A stretch of 64,000 nucleotides of DNA from Ga0077527 sp945862135 (GTDB lineage: Bacteria > Pseudomonadota > Gammaproteobacteria > Burkholderiales > SG8-41): NCBI GenBank assembly GCA_964203275.1, contig CAXNMF010000002.1, forward strand, positions 124,001-188,000, in the 5' to 3' direction. The position numbers were made by a program, and so were the translations under genes. Shown here one piece after another: positions 55,471 through 64,000 of this stretch. Under the pieces are notes generated by a model that did no database searches, was not told where the DNA came from, and saw only the letters and a program-made list of their open reading frames with translations. Every line of letters begins with the position of its first letter. The stretch's first letter is position 1.

Positions 55471-57855
55471 ATGAGCGGGAAAGAACTGGTCGTTGAGCTC
55501 GGTGCACTGCGCATGAGTGACGTGGGTCGGGTAGGCGGCAAAAATGCCTCGCTGGGTGAAATGATCAGCCAGTTGGCTGGTGCCGGCGTGCGTGTGCCCG
55601 GTGGATTTGCCACCACTTCAGATGCCTACCGGTTGTTTCTGGCCTATAACGGCCTGGCCGAGAAAATCTCCAAACGGCTTTCCAGTCTCAATGCCGATGA
55701 CGTCAATGCGCTGACTGCAGCTGGTAAGGAGATTCGCGACTGGATCGTCGCACAGCCTTTCAGTCCCGATTTCCGCCAGGCAATTGATGGCGCCTACGAC
55801 GCGCTGACCAAGACGTCAGGCCCAGAAGTGTCCTTTGCCGTGCGATCGTCGGCTACGGCGGAAGATCTGCCGGATGCGTCGTTTGCTGGGCAGCAGGAGA
55901 CCTACCTCAACGTACAAGGCCTCGACAATCTGCTCGAAGCTATCAAGCATGTTTTTGCATCGCTTTACAACGATCGCGCGATTTCCTATCGGGTGCACAA
56001 GGGATTTACGCATGACGAGGTGGCGCTTTCTGCCGCGGTGCAACGTATGGTCCGCAGCGACAAGGGTTCCAGTGGCGTGATGTTCACGCTGGATACGGAA
56101 TCCGGTTTTGATCAGGTGGTATTCATTACTTCCGCATACGGACTCGGTGAAACCGTGGTGCAGGGGCAGGTCAACCCCGACGAGTTTTATGTCTACAAGC
56201 GCGCACTGAAAGAAGACAAAAGTGCGATCCTGCGCCGTGGACTGGGTTCCAAGGCGCTGCGCATGATCTTCACTGAAAACCGTCAGGCCGGAAAATCGGT
56301 GCAGACCATCGACGTTCCCGAGGCGGACCGCCGCAAGTTCTCTATTTCCGACGCCGATGTGCTGGAACTGGCCCGTTACGCCATGATCATCGAGGCGCAT
56401 TACCAGCGTCCGATGGACATCGAGTGGGGCAAGGACGGCAACGACGGCAAGATTTACATCCTGCAGGCGCGCCCGGAAACGGTGAAGGCCAGCGAAAAAG
56501 TGGATACGCTGCGCCGTTACCGCCTGAAAGAACGTTCAGAAGTGCTGACGACCGGACGTGCCATTGGCCAGCGCATTGGCAGCGGACCGGTGCGCCTGAT
56601 CAAGAACGCGGGTGAAATGGACAGCGTCAAGGATGGTGACGTGCTGGTCACTGATATGACCGATCCTGACTGGGAGCCGGTGATGAAACGGGCTGCGGCG
56701 ATCGTCACCAATCGCGGCGGACGGACCTGTCATGCCGCGATCATCGCGCGAGAACTGGGCATCCCGGCCGTGGTTGGTTGTGGTGACGCCACAGACTTGC
56801 TGAAGGATGGCAAGTTGGTAACCGTCTCCTGTGCCGAAGGGGACACCGGTTTTGTATACCGCGGTAAGCTGCAAACTGAAATCATCGACCTTTCTCTGTC
56901 GAGCATGCCGAAGTCCCCGGTCAAAATCACCATGAACGTCGGCAATCCGGAACTGGCATTCGAATTTCAGCGCCTCCCGAACGAAGGGGTGGGTCTGGCC
57001 CGGCTGGAATTCATCATCGCGCGGATGATCGGCGTGCATCCGAAGGCAGTGCTGGCGTATCCGGATCTCAGTGCCGATCTGAAACTGGCGGTTGAGGAAC
57101 ACAGCGCGGGTTACGCGGATCCGGTCAGTTTCTATGTCGAGAAACTGGCTGAAGGCGTCGCAACCCTGGGTGCGGCGTTCTGGCCGAAGCCGGTGATCGT
57201 CCGCCTGTCCGACTTCAAATCGAACGAATATTCCAGCCTGACCGGCGGTTCGCGTTACGAGCCGCATGAAGAAAATCCGATGCTCGGCTTCCGCGGCGCA
57301 TCGCGTTATATCGCCGCTTCATTCCGGGATTGTTTTGAACTCGAGTGCCGGGCGATGAAAAAAGTCCGAGACGAGATGGGATTGACCAACGTCGAGATCA
57401 TGGTGCCTTTTGTGCGGACGATCGCCGAAGGCAAAAAGGTCATCGAACTGCTGGCCGAAAACGGGCTCGAGCGTGGCAAGAATGGCCTGCGCATCATCAT
57501 GATGTGCGAGATTCCGTCCAATGCCATTCTCGCCGACCAGTTTCTGGAAATGTTTGACGGATTCTCGATCGGCTCGAACGACATGACGCAAATGACGCTG
57601 GCGCTGGATCGCGATTCCGGGATCATTGCCGATGCGTTTGACGAACGGGATCCGGCAGTCAAACACATGCTGCATCTGGCGATTGCCGCGTGCCGCAAGG
57701 CCAATAAGTATGTCGGTATCTGCGGGCAGGGCCCCTCGGACCATCCTGACCTTGCGGAATGGCTGGTCAAGGAAGGGATTGAGAGCCTGTCATTGAATCC
57801 CGACACCGTGGTTGAAACATGGCTTTACCTGGCTCGGGGCGGCAAGCCCGGTTGA
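55471..57855 (+). CDS. ppsA: Phosphoenolpyruvate synthase
   Basis: Makes PEP, AMP and phosphate from pyruvate and ATP for gluconeogenesis. The 794-residue product has the N-terminal ATP-grasp domain (GGKNASLGEMI, FAVRSSATAEDLPDASFAGQ), the swivelling phosphohistidine domain with GGRTCHAAIIARELGIPAVV (His near 422) and the C-terminal TIM barrel with MMCEIPSNAI and GSNDMTQMTLALDRDS. ATG 55471 fits. Together with acs this supports growth on acetate. Monocistronic or followed by pyrG, which has its own promoter. Confidence 0.97.
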   Translation: MSGKELVVELGALRMSDVGRVGGKNASLGEMISQLAGAGVRVPGGFATTSDAYRLFLAYNGLAEKISKRLSSLNADDVNALTAAGKEIRDWIVAQPFSPDFRQAIDGAYDALTKTSGPEVSFAVRSSATAEDLPDASFAGQQETYLNVQGLDNLLEAIKHVFASLYNDRAISYRVHKGFTHDEVALSAAVQRMVRSDKGSSGVMFTLDTESGFDQVVFITSAYGLGETVVQGQVNPDEFYVYKRALKEDKSAILRRGLGSKALRMIFTENRQAGKSVQTIDVPEADRRKFSISDADVLELARYAMIIEAHYQRPMDIEWGKDGNDGKIYILQARPETVKASEKVDTLRRYRLKERSEVLTTGRAIGQRIGSGPVRLIKNAGEMDSVKDGDVLVTDMTDPDWEPVMKRAAAIVTNRGGRTCHAAIIARELGIPAVVGCGDATDLLKDGKLVTVSCAEGDTGFVYRGKLQTEIIDLSLSSMPKSPVKITMNVGNPELAFEFQRLPNEGVGLARLEFIIARMIGVHPKAVLAYPDLSADLKLAVEEHSAGYADPVSFYVEKLAEGVATLGAAFWPKPVIVRLSDFKSNEYSSLTGGSRYEPHEENPMLGFRGASRYIAASFRDCFELECRAMKKVRDEMGLTNVEIMVPFVRTIAEGKKVIELLAENGLERGKNGLRIIMMCEIPSNAILADQFLEMFDGFSIGSNDMTQMTLALDRDSGIIADAFDERDPAVKHMLHLAIAACRKANKYVGICGQGPSDHPDLAEWLVKEGIESLSLNPDTVVETWLYLARGGKPG

Positions 57856-57864
57856 TGTGCGAGT

Positions 57865-57893
57865 TTGGCCGGCGGCTGGATTTGCGATAAAAT
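57865..57893 (+). promoter_or_regulatory. Sigma-70-like promoter of pyrG
   Basis: TTGGCC (57865-57870) and TAAAAT (57888-57893) are 17 bases apart, and the -10 is 23 bases before the pyrG ATG. It would drive pyrG-kdsA-eno. No CTP-responsive leader of the Gram-positive kind is visible. Confidence 0.6.
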
Positions 57894-57916
57894 GAGAAAA
57901 CGTTGGCTTACAAGAG

Positions 57917-59596
57917 ATGACTACTAAATATATCTTTGTCACTGGTGGTGTTGTTTCCTCCCTAGGCAAAGGTATCGCTGCCGCGTCCCTCGCCGCAATC
58001 CTCGAATCCCGCGGCATCAAAGTCTCGATGCTCAAACTGGATCCCTACATCAACGTGGATCCGGGCACGATGAGCCCCTTCCAGCACGGTGAAGTATTCG
58101 TTACCGAAGACGGTGCCGAGACCGACCTTGACCTGGGGCATTACGAGCGTTTCATCGACGCTCGCATGGGCAAGCGCAACAACTTCACTACCGGCCAGAT
58201 TTACGAAAGCGTCATCAAGAAGGAACGCCGGGGCGACTACCTGGGCGGTACCGTTCAGGTCATTCCGCACATCACCGATGAAATCAAGCTCTTCATCAAG
58301 CGCGGTGCTGACGGTGCGGAGATTGCGCTGATTGAAGTCGGTGGTACGGTGGGCGATATCGAATCACTGCCATTCCTTGAAGCCATCCGCCAGATGGGTA
58401 TTGAAGAAGGGCGCGACAATGCCTGCTTCATCCACCTGACGTTGGTGCCGTACATTGCCTCCGCAGGCGAGATCAAGACAAAGCCGACGCAGCACTCGGT
58501 CAAGGAGTTGCGCGAGATCGGTATTCAGCCCGATGTTTTGCTGTGCCGTGCCGATCGTCCGCTGCCCGAAGGCGAGCGCAAGAAAATCGCCTTGTTCACC
58601 AATGTCAGCGTTGATGCAGTGATATCCGCAGTCGATACCGACAGCATTTACAAGATTCCGGGCATGCTGCACGAGCAGCACCTCGACGACATCGTTTGCG
58701 CAAAACTCAACATCAATCCGCCGCCGGCCAATCTGACGAGCTGGGAGCGTGTGGTCACGGCGCTGGCCAACCCGACGCACGAGGTCAAAATTGCGCTGGT
58801 CGGTAAATATGTCGACCTGACCGAATCCTATAAATCGCTATCGGAGGCGCTGATTCACGCCGGCGCCCATACCGGCGCGCGCATCCATATCAATTACGTG
58901 GATTCGGAAAGCATCGAAAAGAACGGCGCCGCCTGTCTGGACGCCATGGATGCAATCCTGGTTCCCGGCGGTTTCGGCAAGCGTGGTGTGGAAGGCAAGA
59001 TCAAGGCCATCCGTTACGCCCGCGAAAAAGGTGTTCCGTATCTCGGCATCTGCCTGGGCATGCAACTCGCCGTCATCGAATACGCCCGTGACATTGTCGG
59101 GCTCGGCGGCGCCCACAGCACCGAGTTCGATCCCGAGACGCCGCACCCGGTCGTCGCGCTGATTACCGAATGGCAGGACCGCGACGGTCGGGTTGAGCGC
59201 CGTGATGCGTCGTCGGATCTTGGCGGGACCATGCGCCTGGGCGGGCAGGAGTGCGAACTGAAGGCGGGGTCTCTGGCTCGCACCATTTACGGCGCGGACC
59301 GCATCATTGAGCGTCATCGCCATCGATACGAGGTCAACAATCATTATCTGCAACGCCTGCAGGATGGCGGACTCAGTGTCAGTGGTCGTTCTCTGACCGG
59401 TGATCTGTGCGAGATGGTTGAGATACCTGGCCACCCCTGGTTCGTCGGCGTGCAGTTCCACCCTGAATTCACATCGACGCCGCGTGGCGGTCATCCGCTG
59501 TTCAAGTCTTTTGTTGAAGCGGCGCTTAAACACGCTCATTCCCAGCAACCGGTAGCGCCCGACACGCGTCCGGTGGCCGCCGCGGCAGGGCGCTAA
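57917..59596 (+). CDS. pyrG: CTP synthase
   Basis: Converts UTP to CTP with glutamine or ammonia. The 559-residue product has the synthetase domain (TGGVVSSLGKGIAAASLA P-loop, LKLDPYINVDPGTMSP) to about 270 and a class I glutaminase domain with the active Cys in LGICLGMQLAVIEYARDIV and the His-Glu pair in FVGVQFHPEFTSTP. Downstream genes kdsA and eno follow closely, an operon order conserved in proteobacteria. Confidence 0.98.
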   Translation: MTTKYIFVTGGVVSSLGKGIAAASLAAILESRGIKVSMLKLDPYINVDPGTMSPFQHGEVFVTEDGAETDLDLGHYERFIDARMGKRNNFTTGQIYESVIKKERRGDYLGGTVQVIPHITDEIKLFIKRGADGAEIALIEVGGTVGDIESLPFLEAIRQMGIEEGRDNACFIHLTLVPYIASAGEIKTKPTQHSVKELREIGIQPDVLLCRADRPLPEGERKKIALFTNVSVDAVISAVDTDSIYKIPGMLHEQHLDDIVCAKLNINPPPANLTSWERVVTALANPTHEVKIALVGKYVDLTESYKSLSEALIHAGAHTGARIHINYVDSESIEKNGAACLDAMDAILVPGGFGKRGVEGKIKAIRYAREKGVPYLGICLGMQLAVIEYARDIVGLGGAHSTEFDPETPHPVVALITEWQDRDGRVERRDASSDLGGTMRLGGQECELKAGSLARTIYGADRIIERHRHRYEVNNHYLQRLQDGGLSVSGRSLTGDLCEMVEIPGHPWFVGVQFHPEFTSTPRGGHPLFKSFVEAALKHAHSQQPVAPDTRPVAAAAGR

Positions 59597-59623
59597 GCGT
59601 CCATTCATGAGAGCGGGAACCTG

Positions 59624-60460
59624 ATGAAACTCTGTGGTTTCGAGGTTGGCCTGAACCAGCCCATTTTCCTGATTGCCGGCCCGTGTGTGATTGAGTCGCG
59701 CGAACTGGCGATGGATACGGCTGGTGAATTGAAGGCCATCTGCAGTGCGGCTGGAATTCCCTTTATTTTCAAATCGTCGTACGACAAGGCCAATCGCAGT
59801 TCGTCAAAGTCATTTCGCGGCCTGGGCATGGACAAAGGGCTGGAAATTCTTGCGGACGTGCGCAAGACCATCGGCGTTCCGGTACTGACCGACGTGCACG
59901 CAACCGAGGAGATCGCTCAGGTCGCAGCCGCGGTTGATGTTCTTCAGACCCCGGCGTTCCTGTGCCGGCAAACTGATTTCATTACGGCGGTCGCCTCTGC
60001 CGGCAAACCTGTCAATATCAAGAAGGGGCAGTTTCTCGCGCCCGGAGACATGGTGAATGTGGTCGACAAGGCGCGTGCAGCCAGCGGCCAGGACAACATC
60101 ATGGTTTGCGAGCGTGGTGCCTCATTCGGCTACAACAATCTTGTGTCGGACATGCGTTCGCTGGCCATCATGCGTGGCACCGGATGCCCGGTGGTGTTTG
60201 ATGCGACGCATTCCGTGCAGCTCCCGGGCGGGCAAGGCACCAGCAGCGGCGGACAGCGGGAATTTGTTCCGGTTCTGGCGCGCGCTGCGGTTGCCAGCGG
60301 CATTTCCGGGCTGTTCATGGAAACCCATCCAAATCCGGAAAAAGCACTCTCAGACGGTCCGAACGCCTGGCCGCTGAAACACATGAAGGCACTGCTGCAA
60401 ACATTGGCCGCCATTGACAAACTGGTCAAGCGCGAAGGATTCGCCGAAGACCGTCTTTAA
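59624..60460 (+). CDS. kdsA: 3-deoxy-D-manno-octulosonate 8-phosphate synthase
   Basis: Makes Kdo8P from PEP and arabinose-5-phosphate for the LPS inner core. The 278-residue product has the family blocks LIAGPCVIESRELAMDTA, FKSSYDKANRSSSKSFRG, TDVHATEEIAQVAAAVDVLQ, ITAVASAGKPVNIKKGQF and VFDATHSVQLPGGQGT. Asn in SYDKANRSS marks the metal-independent class. ATG 59624 is 27 bases after pyrG. Eno downstream supplies its PEP. Confidence 0.97.
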   Translation: MKLCGFEVGLNQPIFLIAGPCVIESRELAMDTAGELKAICSAAGIPFIFKSSYDKANRSSSKSFRGLGMDKGLEILADVRKTIGVPVLTDVHATEEIAQVAAAVDVLQTPAFLCRQTDFITAVASAGKPVNIKKGQFLAPGDMVNVVDKARAASGQDNIMVCERGASFGYNNLVSDMRSLAIMRGTGCPVVFDATHSVQLPGGQGTSSGGQREFVPVLARAAVASGISGLFMETHPNPEKALSDGPNAWPLKHMKALLQTLAAIDKLVKREGFAEDRL

Positions 60461-60496
60461 ACACAAACCATTTGGTTGAACTTATCAGGAACTAGC

Positions 60497-61780
60497 ATGA
60501 GCGCTATCGTTGACGTAATCGGCAGAGAAATTCTGGATTCCCGCGGCAATCCGACAGTCGAGGCAGACGTGTTGCTCGAATCGGGCATCCTGGGGCGTGC
60601 GGCTGTTCCTTCGGGGGCATCGACCGGTAGCCGTGAGGCGATTGAATTACGTGATGGCGACAAGTTACGCTACCTCGGCAAAGGGGTGATGCAGGCGGTT
60701 GAACACGTGAACACCGAAATTTGCGAAGCCGTGATTGGTGTTGATGCCACGGAGCAGGCATTTATCGACCAGACGCTGCTGGACCTCGACGGTACCGAAA
60801 ATAAATCACGTCTGGGTGCCAATGCAATGCTGGCCGTATCGATGGCCATTGCCCGTGCTGCTGCGGAAGAATCCGGTTTGCCGCTGCATCGTTATCTCGG
60901 TGGCGCTGGAGCGATGGCGATGCCGGTGCCGATGATGAACGTGATCAATGGCGGCGCCCATGCCGACAACGGGCTCGACATGCAGGAGTTCATGATTGTT
61001 CCGGTCGGGGCGGAGAGTTTCCGCGAAGCGCTGCGTTGTGGCGCCGAAGTATTCCACAACTTGCGCAAGCTGCTGGCCGATCGCGGTCTGGCGACTGCAG
61101 TGGGAGACGAAGGTGGCTTTGCGCCGCGCCTTCCGAAACACGAAGCTGCGATTCAGGTCATTCTCGAAGCCATTGAAGCGGCAGGTTACCGTCCGGGTGA
61201 GGACGTTGCGCTGGCACTTGACTGTGCGAGCTCCGAGTTTTTCGAAGACGGCGAATACACGCTACGCTCCGAAGGACTGACGCTGAAGGCTCCGGAATTT
61301 GTCGACTATCTTGCTGCCTGGGTGGACAAGTACCCAATTATCAGCATTGAAGACGGCATGGCCGAAAATGACTGGGATGGATGGAAAGTTCTGACCGAAC
61401 GGCTGGGCAACCGTGTGCAATTGGTAGGTGACGATCTTTTTGTCACCAACACGAAATATCTCAAACGAGGCATCGAACAAGGGATTGCCAATTCGATCCT
61501 GATCAAGGTCAACCAGATCGGCACGCTGACTGAAACACTGGCAGCGATTGAAATGGCCAAACGCGCGCGTTATACCGCAGTCATTTCGCACCGTTCGGGT
61601 GAAACCGAAGACACCACCATTGCCGATATTGCCGTGGCGACCAATGCGATGCAGATCAAGACCGGATCGCTGTCGCGTTCGGACCGCCTGGCTAAATATA
61701 ACCAGCTGCTCCGTATCGAGGAAGATCTGGGTGATACGGCCAGCTATCCCGGTCGTGGCGCGTTTTACCAGATCCGCTGA
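60497..61780 (+). CDS. eno: Enolase
   Basis: Interconverts 2-phosphoglycerate and PEP and is part of the RNA degradosome in many bacteria. The 427-residue product has the N-terminal AIVDVIGREILDSRGNPTVE, the metal site with SIEDGMAENDWDGW and VGDDLFVTNTKYL, the proton-transfer Lys in SILIKVNQIGTL, and VISHRSGETEDTTIADIAVA. ATG 60497 is used; TTG 60476 would add seven residues. It follows kdsA by 36 bases and precedes ftsB. Confidence 0.98.
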   Translation: MSAIVDVIGREILDSRGNPTVEADVLLESGILGRAAVPSGASTGSREAIELRDGDKLRYLGKGVMQAVEHVNTEICEAVIGVDATEQAFIDQTLLDLDGTENKSRLGANAMLAVSMAIARAAAEESGLPLHRYLGGAGAMAMPVPMMNVINGGAHADNGLDMQEFMIVPVGAESFREALRCGAEVFHNLRKLLADRGLATAVGDEGGFAPRLPKHEAAIQVILEAIEAAGYRPGEDVALALDCASSEFFEDGEYTLRSEGLTLKAPEFVDYLAAWVDKYPIISIEDGMAENDWDGWKVLTERLGNRVQLVGDDLFVTNTKYLKRGIEQGIANSILIKVNQIGTLTETLAAIEMAKRARYTAVISHRSGETEDTTIADIAVATNAMQIKTGSLSRSDRLAKYNQLLRIEEDLGDTASYPGRGAFYQIR

Positions 61781-61813
61781 TCCCGTTTCATCGATCAGCC
61801 GCGCACGCTGACC

Positions 61814-62137
61814 ATGCGGCTGCTCGCCATCGCTCTCGCGGCGCTACTCCTGCTGATCCAGTATCCACTGTGGCTGGGCAAGGGGGGCGTACTACGAGTC
61901 TGGGAGATGGAACGGCAAATCGAGGCACAACGAGAGGTTAACGGGAAATTGCAATTGCGTAATGCGGCACTGGACGCCGAAGTTCGTGACCTCAAGCAGG
62001 GGCTGGAGGCGGTTGAGGAGCGAGCGCGCAGTGAACTGGGCATGATTCGCAAGGACGAGGTATTTTTCCAGGTTCTGGAAGGTGATGCGGTAGCAACCAA
62101 TCCGGTTTCGCCCGCATCTCCGCCGCCGGCCAAGTGA
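61814..62137 (+). CDS. ftsB: Cell division protein FtsB
   Basis: FtsB joins FtsL and FtsQ in the divisome. The 107-residue product is a bitopic membrane protein: one helix at about residues 3-20 (LLAIALAALLLLIQYPL), a leucine-zipper-like coiled coil (about 28-68, VWEMERQIEAQREVNGKLQL) and a short C-terminal tail with ARSELGMIRKDEVFFQVLE, the family signature. It lies after eno as usual in proteobacteria. Confidence 0.95.
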   Translation: MRLLAIALAALLLLIQYPLWLGKGGVLRVWEMERQIEAQREVNGKLQLRNAALDAEVRDLKQGLEAVEERARSELGMIRKDEVFFQVLEGDAVATNPVSPASPPPAK

Positions 62138-62147
62138 CGGATTTTCA

Positions 62148-62999
62148 ATGAGTGCAATTATCATCGATGGCACCGCAATCGCCAAGCAGGTGCTTGCGGA
62201 GCAGCAATCACGAGCTGCAGCGCTGACGGCAGCGGGGCGCCAGCCCGGCCTCGCCGTGATTCTGGTTGGCGATAACCAGGCCTCGGCGGTTTATGTTCGC
62301 AGCAAGGAGCGTGCATGTCGCGAGGCAGGCGTTCTGACATTCGACACGCGATTGCCGGCGACGACGAGCGAAGCAGAACTGTTAAAGCATGTCGATGCGC
62401 TCAATACTGATGACAGGGTGCACGGCATATTGGTGCAGTTACCGCTGCCGGCGCACATCAATGCAGTCAATGTTCTTCAGCGTATTTCCGTGACGAAGGA
62501 CGTTGATGGCTTCAACTGGCGCAATCTGGGGGCACTGCTCGACGGTCATGCCGCGCTGGCACCGTGCACCCCGTCCGGCAGCATGATCCTGCTGGAGCGC
62601 GCAGGCGTGCCTATCGCCGGCCGTCACGCCGTGGTTCTTGGCCGCAGCAGCATCGTTGGCAAGCCTGCGGCGCTGATGCTGCTGGAGCGCAATGCAACGG
62701 TCACGGTCTGTCATTCGCGAACCGCCGATCTGGCGGCAATGACCCGTCAGGCCGATATTCTCCTGTGCGCCATCGGCAGACCGCGGATGATCACTGCGGA
62801 GATGGTGAAACCCGGCGCCGCAATCATCGACATCGGCATCAATCGTCTGCCGGATGGCAAGCTTTGCGGTGATGTCGATTACGATTCGGTGCGCGAGGTG
62901 GCTGGCTGGATCACGCCGGTGCCCGGTGGTGTCGGCCCGATGACGGTGGCCATGGTCATTGCCAACGTGGTCAGTGCTGCTTCTCGTACAGCAAACTGA
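62148..62999 (+). CDS. folD: Methylenetetrahydrofolate dehydrogenase/cyclohydrolase
   Basis: Converts 5,10-methylene-THF to 10-formyl-THF with NADP, for purine and formyl-methionyl tRNA synthesis. The 283-residue product has GLAVILVGDNQASAVYVRSK (with the family Tyr and Lys), VHGILVQLPLPAH, KDVDGFN, PCTPSGSMILLERAG, GRHAVVLGRSSIVGKPAALM and PVPGGVGPMTVAMVIANVV. ATG 62148 is 11 bases after ftsB. Confidence 0.97.
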   Translation: MSAIIIDGTAIAKQVLAEQQSRAAALTAAGRQPGLAVILVGDNQASAVYVRSKERACREAGVLTFDTRLPATTSEAELLKHVDALNTDDRVHGILVQLPLPAHINAVNVLQRISVTKDVDGFNWRNLGALLDGHAALAPCTPSGSMILLERAGVPIAGRHAVVLGRSSIVGKPAALMLLERNATVTVCHSRTADLAAMTRQADILLCAIGRPRMITAEMVKPGAAIIDIGINRLPDGKLCGDVDYDSVREVAGWITPVPGGVGPMTVAMVIANVVSAASRTAN

Positions 63000-63125
63000 C
63001 CCAGCTCGCAGGGTTCTGACATCGGTCTGAAACCCGCCGGATAACCCGGTTCGCAGACTATTGCACTACTACGGTGCTTCCTGCTCCCGGCATCAGGTTA
63101 GGAATATTACATAAGTAATTGTTTA

Positions 63126-63147
63126 TATTGATTATTTATCATCAATA
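63126..63147. promoter_or_regulatory. Inverted repeat upstream of the GntR gene, candidate operator
   Basis: TATTGAT (63126-63132) and ATCAATA (63141-63147) form a perfect seven-base inverted repeat with an eight-base AT-rich spacer, directly before the -24/-12-like promoter. It could bind the regulator itself or IHF, which often bends DNA for sigma-54 promoters. Confidence 0.4.
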
Positions 63148-63152
63148 AGTAC

Positions 63153-63169
63153 TTGGCATAAGTTCTGCA
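63153..63169 (+). promoter_or_regulatory. Sigma-54-like (-24/-12) promoter before the GntR gene
   Basis: TTGGCATAAGTTCTGCA matches the RpoN consensus at the invariant GG (63155-63156) and GC (63167-63168) with the required ten bases between them, and most flanking positions. Transcription would start near 63180, which fits a protein start at 63208 but not at 63169. Confidence 0.5.
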
Positions 63170-63207
63170 TGCAATCCATCGGTTTATTGGATATCAGGAC
63201 TGCAGCC

Positions 63208-63984
63208 ATGCGCACGATAAATACCGACCCGGTCCCGTTCAATACCTCTGCGGTAGCTGAATCCGACGCGCCTCGGCTTACCCTGCATGAGCAGGTTTTC
63301 AATAATTTGCGCGAACGCATCCTGACCGGAGACTTCGCTCCCCACCAGCAACTGCCAAGCGAGGCTTGCCTGATGCGCGCCTTTGGCGTCAGTCGCGTTA
63401 CTGTAAGGCAGGCGCTCAAGGATCTGGTGGCCGAGGGACTGATCTACAGCCAGCAGGGTAAGGGCAGTTTCGTCAGCGCACCGCGCGCAACCTACAATCT
63501 CAGTGCGCTGCTGGGTTTTCACGAAGCGATGCAGGGCAAACCGTTTATTGCGACTTCAAGCGTGTGTTCATGTCGCGAAGTTGACGCGAGCAGGGAGACC
63601 GCTTCTGCGCTGCATATGAAGCGTGGAGGCAGCGTGTTGGAAGTCAAACGAATTCGCTACCTTAATGCGCGGCCGGTTTCGGTGGAACTGAGCTATTTTC
63701 CGCTGGATGTGGGTAATCGGATTCGCGGTGAAGACCTGACTCAGGACATCTTTCCGCTGCTCGAGACCCGTGGCATCACCTTGGGGCGCTCCCGGCTGTG
63801 GATTGAGGCGCAACCCTGTCCTGCAGCGTTTGCCGCCGACCTTTCGATCCGCCCAGGAGAACCGGTGTTGCATATGTCCCGCCTGACCAGCAGCGCGCTG
63901 GAGCGACCGGTTGATTACGAGCATATCTATTGCCGTGGTGATTCGTACCAGTACAAGGTCGAGTTGCGTCGCCATCCCTATTAA
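63208..63984 (+). CDS. GntR/HutC-family transcriptional regulator
   Basis: The 258-residue product has an N-terminal winged helix (LHEQVFNNLRERILTGDF, LPSEACLMRAFGVSRVTVRQALKDLVAEGL, QGKGSFV) and a C-terminal UTRA ligand domain (about 105-250, LEVKRIRYLNARPVSVELSYFP), so a small molecule should control binding. ATG 63208 is preferred: AGGA (63196-63199) is eight bases upstream and the sigma-54-like promoter would start transcription after the ATG at 63169. The regulated genes probably lie beyond the window; the ligand is unknown. Confidence 0.88.
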   Translation: MRTINTDPVPFNTSAVAESDAPRLTLHEQVFNNLRERILTGDFAPHQQLPSEACLMRAFGVSRVTVRQALKDLVAEGLIYSQQGKGSFVSAPRATYNLSALLGFHEAMQGKPFIATSSVCSCREVDASRETASALHMKRGGSVLEVKRIRYLNARPVSVELSYFPLDVGNRIRGEDLTQDIFPLLETRGITLGRSRLWIEAQPCPAAFAADLSIRPGEPVLHMSRLTSSALERPVDYEHIYCRGDSYQYKVELRRHPY

Positions 63985-64000
63985 TCATCCTTTAGCAGCA

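Overview
The window is a chromosomal segment of a Gram-negative betaproteobacterium; the order within the class (Nitrosomonadales or Rhodocyclales-like) is a guess from gene order and protein character, not a computed placement. Supporting this are the linked blocks ffs-dnaX-ybaB-recR, dapC-dapD, smc-zipA-ligA, glnD-map // rpsB-tsf-pyrH-frr-uppS-cdsA-dxr-rseP-bamA-ompH-lpxD-fabZ-lpxA-lpxB-rnhB, and ppsR // ppsA-pyrG-kdsA-eno-ftsB. Coding density is high and most neighbours overlap by 1-11 bases or lie within 30 bases.

Layout. 1-1.9 kb: the end of a type I secretion ATPase and its HlyD-type adaptor, the latter with a one-base frameshift. 1.9-3.35 kb: an AT-rich stretch with three small orphan genes. 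3.35-6.2 kb: polyphosphate kinase 2 and a membrane-anchored, FMN-binding glutamate-synthase-like oxidoreductase. 6.2-6.75 kb: a decayed IS3-type transposase tail, a small repeat cluster and tRNA-Ser(GGA). 6.8-15.4 kb: an acetate module made of a two-subunit sodium/solute symporter (large subunit frameshifted), an OmpR-type regulator, a single-domain receiver, a transporter-fused (SLC5-STAC) histidine kinase, a small membrane protein and acetyl-CoA synthetase. 15.6-20.8 kb: SRP RNA, a PagL-like lipid A deacylase, dnaX, ybaB, recR, a 23S pseudouridine synthase, and prmB, the last two overlapping tail to tail by 134 bases. 20.8-24.6 kb: pilU, dapD, dapC, queF. 24.7-33.6 kb: smc, zipA, ligA, then a tight DsrE-like / HPRT / methylthioinosine phosphorylase / peptide deformylase set. 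33.6-37.0 kb: glnD and map. 37.2-51.5 kb: the long translation / isoprenoid / phospholipid / outer-membrane cluster from rpsB to rnhB. 51.5-53.8 kb: a divergent senB/senA pair for selenoneine synthesis. 53.8-64 kb: an rRNA methyltransferase, ppsR, ppsA, pyrG, kdsA, eno, ftsB, folD and a GntR/HutC regulator with a sigma-54-like promoter in front of it.

How the genes work together. The rpsB-rnhB block couples translation factors (S2, EF-Ts, RRF), UMP kinase, undecaprenyl-PP and MEP-pathway synthesis, CDP-diacylglycerol synthesis, BamA/Skp outer-membrane assembly and the first lipid A steps (LpxA, LpxD, FabZ, LpxB). KdsA further on supplies Kdo and PagL trims lipid A. The acetate block imports acetate, activates it and senses it. 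The MTI phosphorylase product hypoxanthine is the substrate of the HPRT encoded just upstream.

Three genes (hlyD-like, the symporter large subunit, fabZ) each carry one single-base indel. FabZ is normally essential and its lesion sits in a T homopolymer, so sequence error is the simplest explanation for at least that one. The most interesting biology is the senA/senB pair, without senC or egtD in view, and the acetate sensing module with two response regulators.
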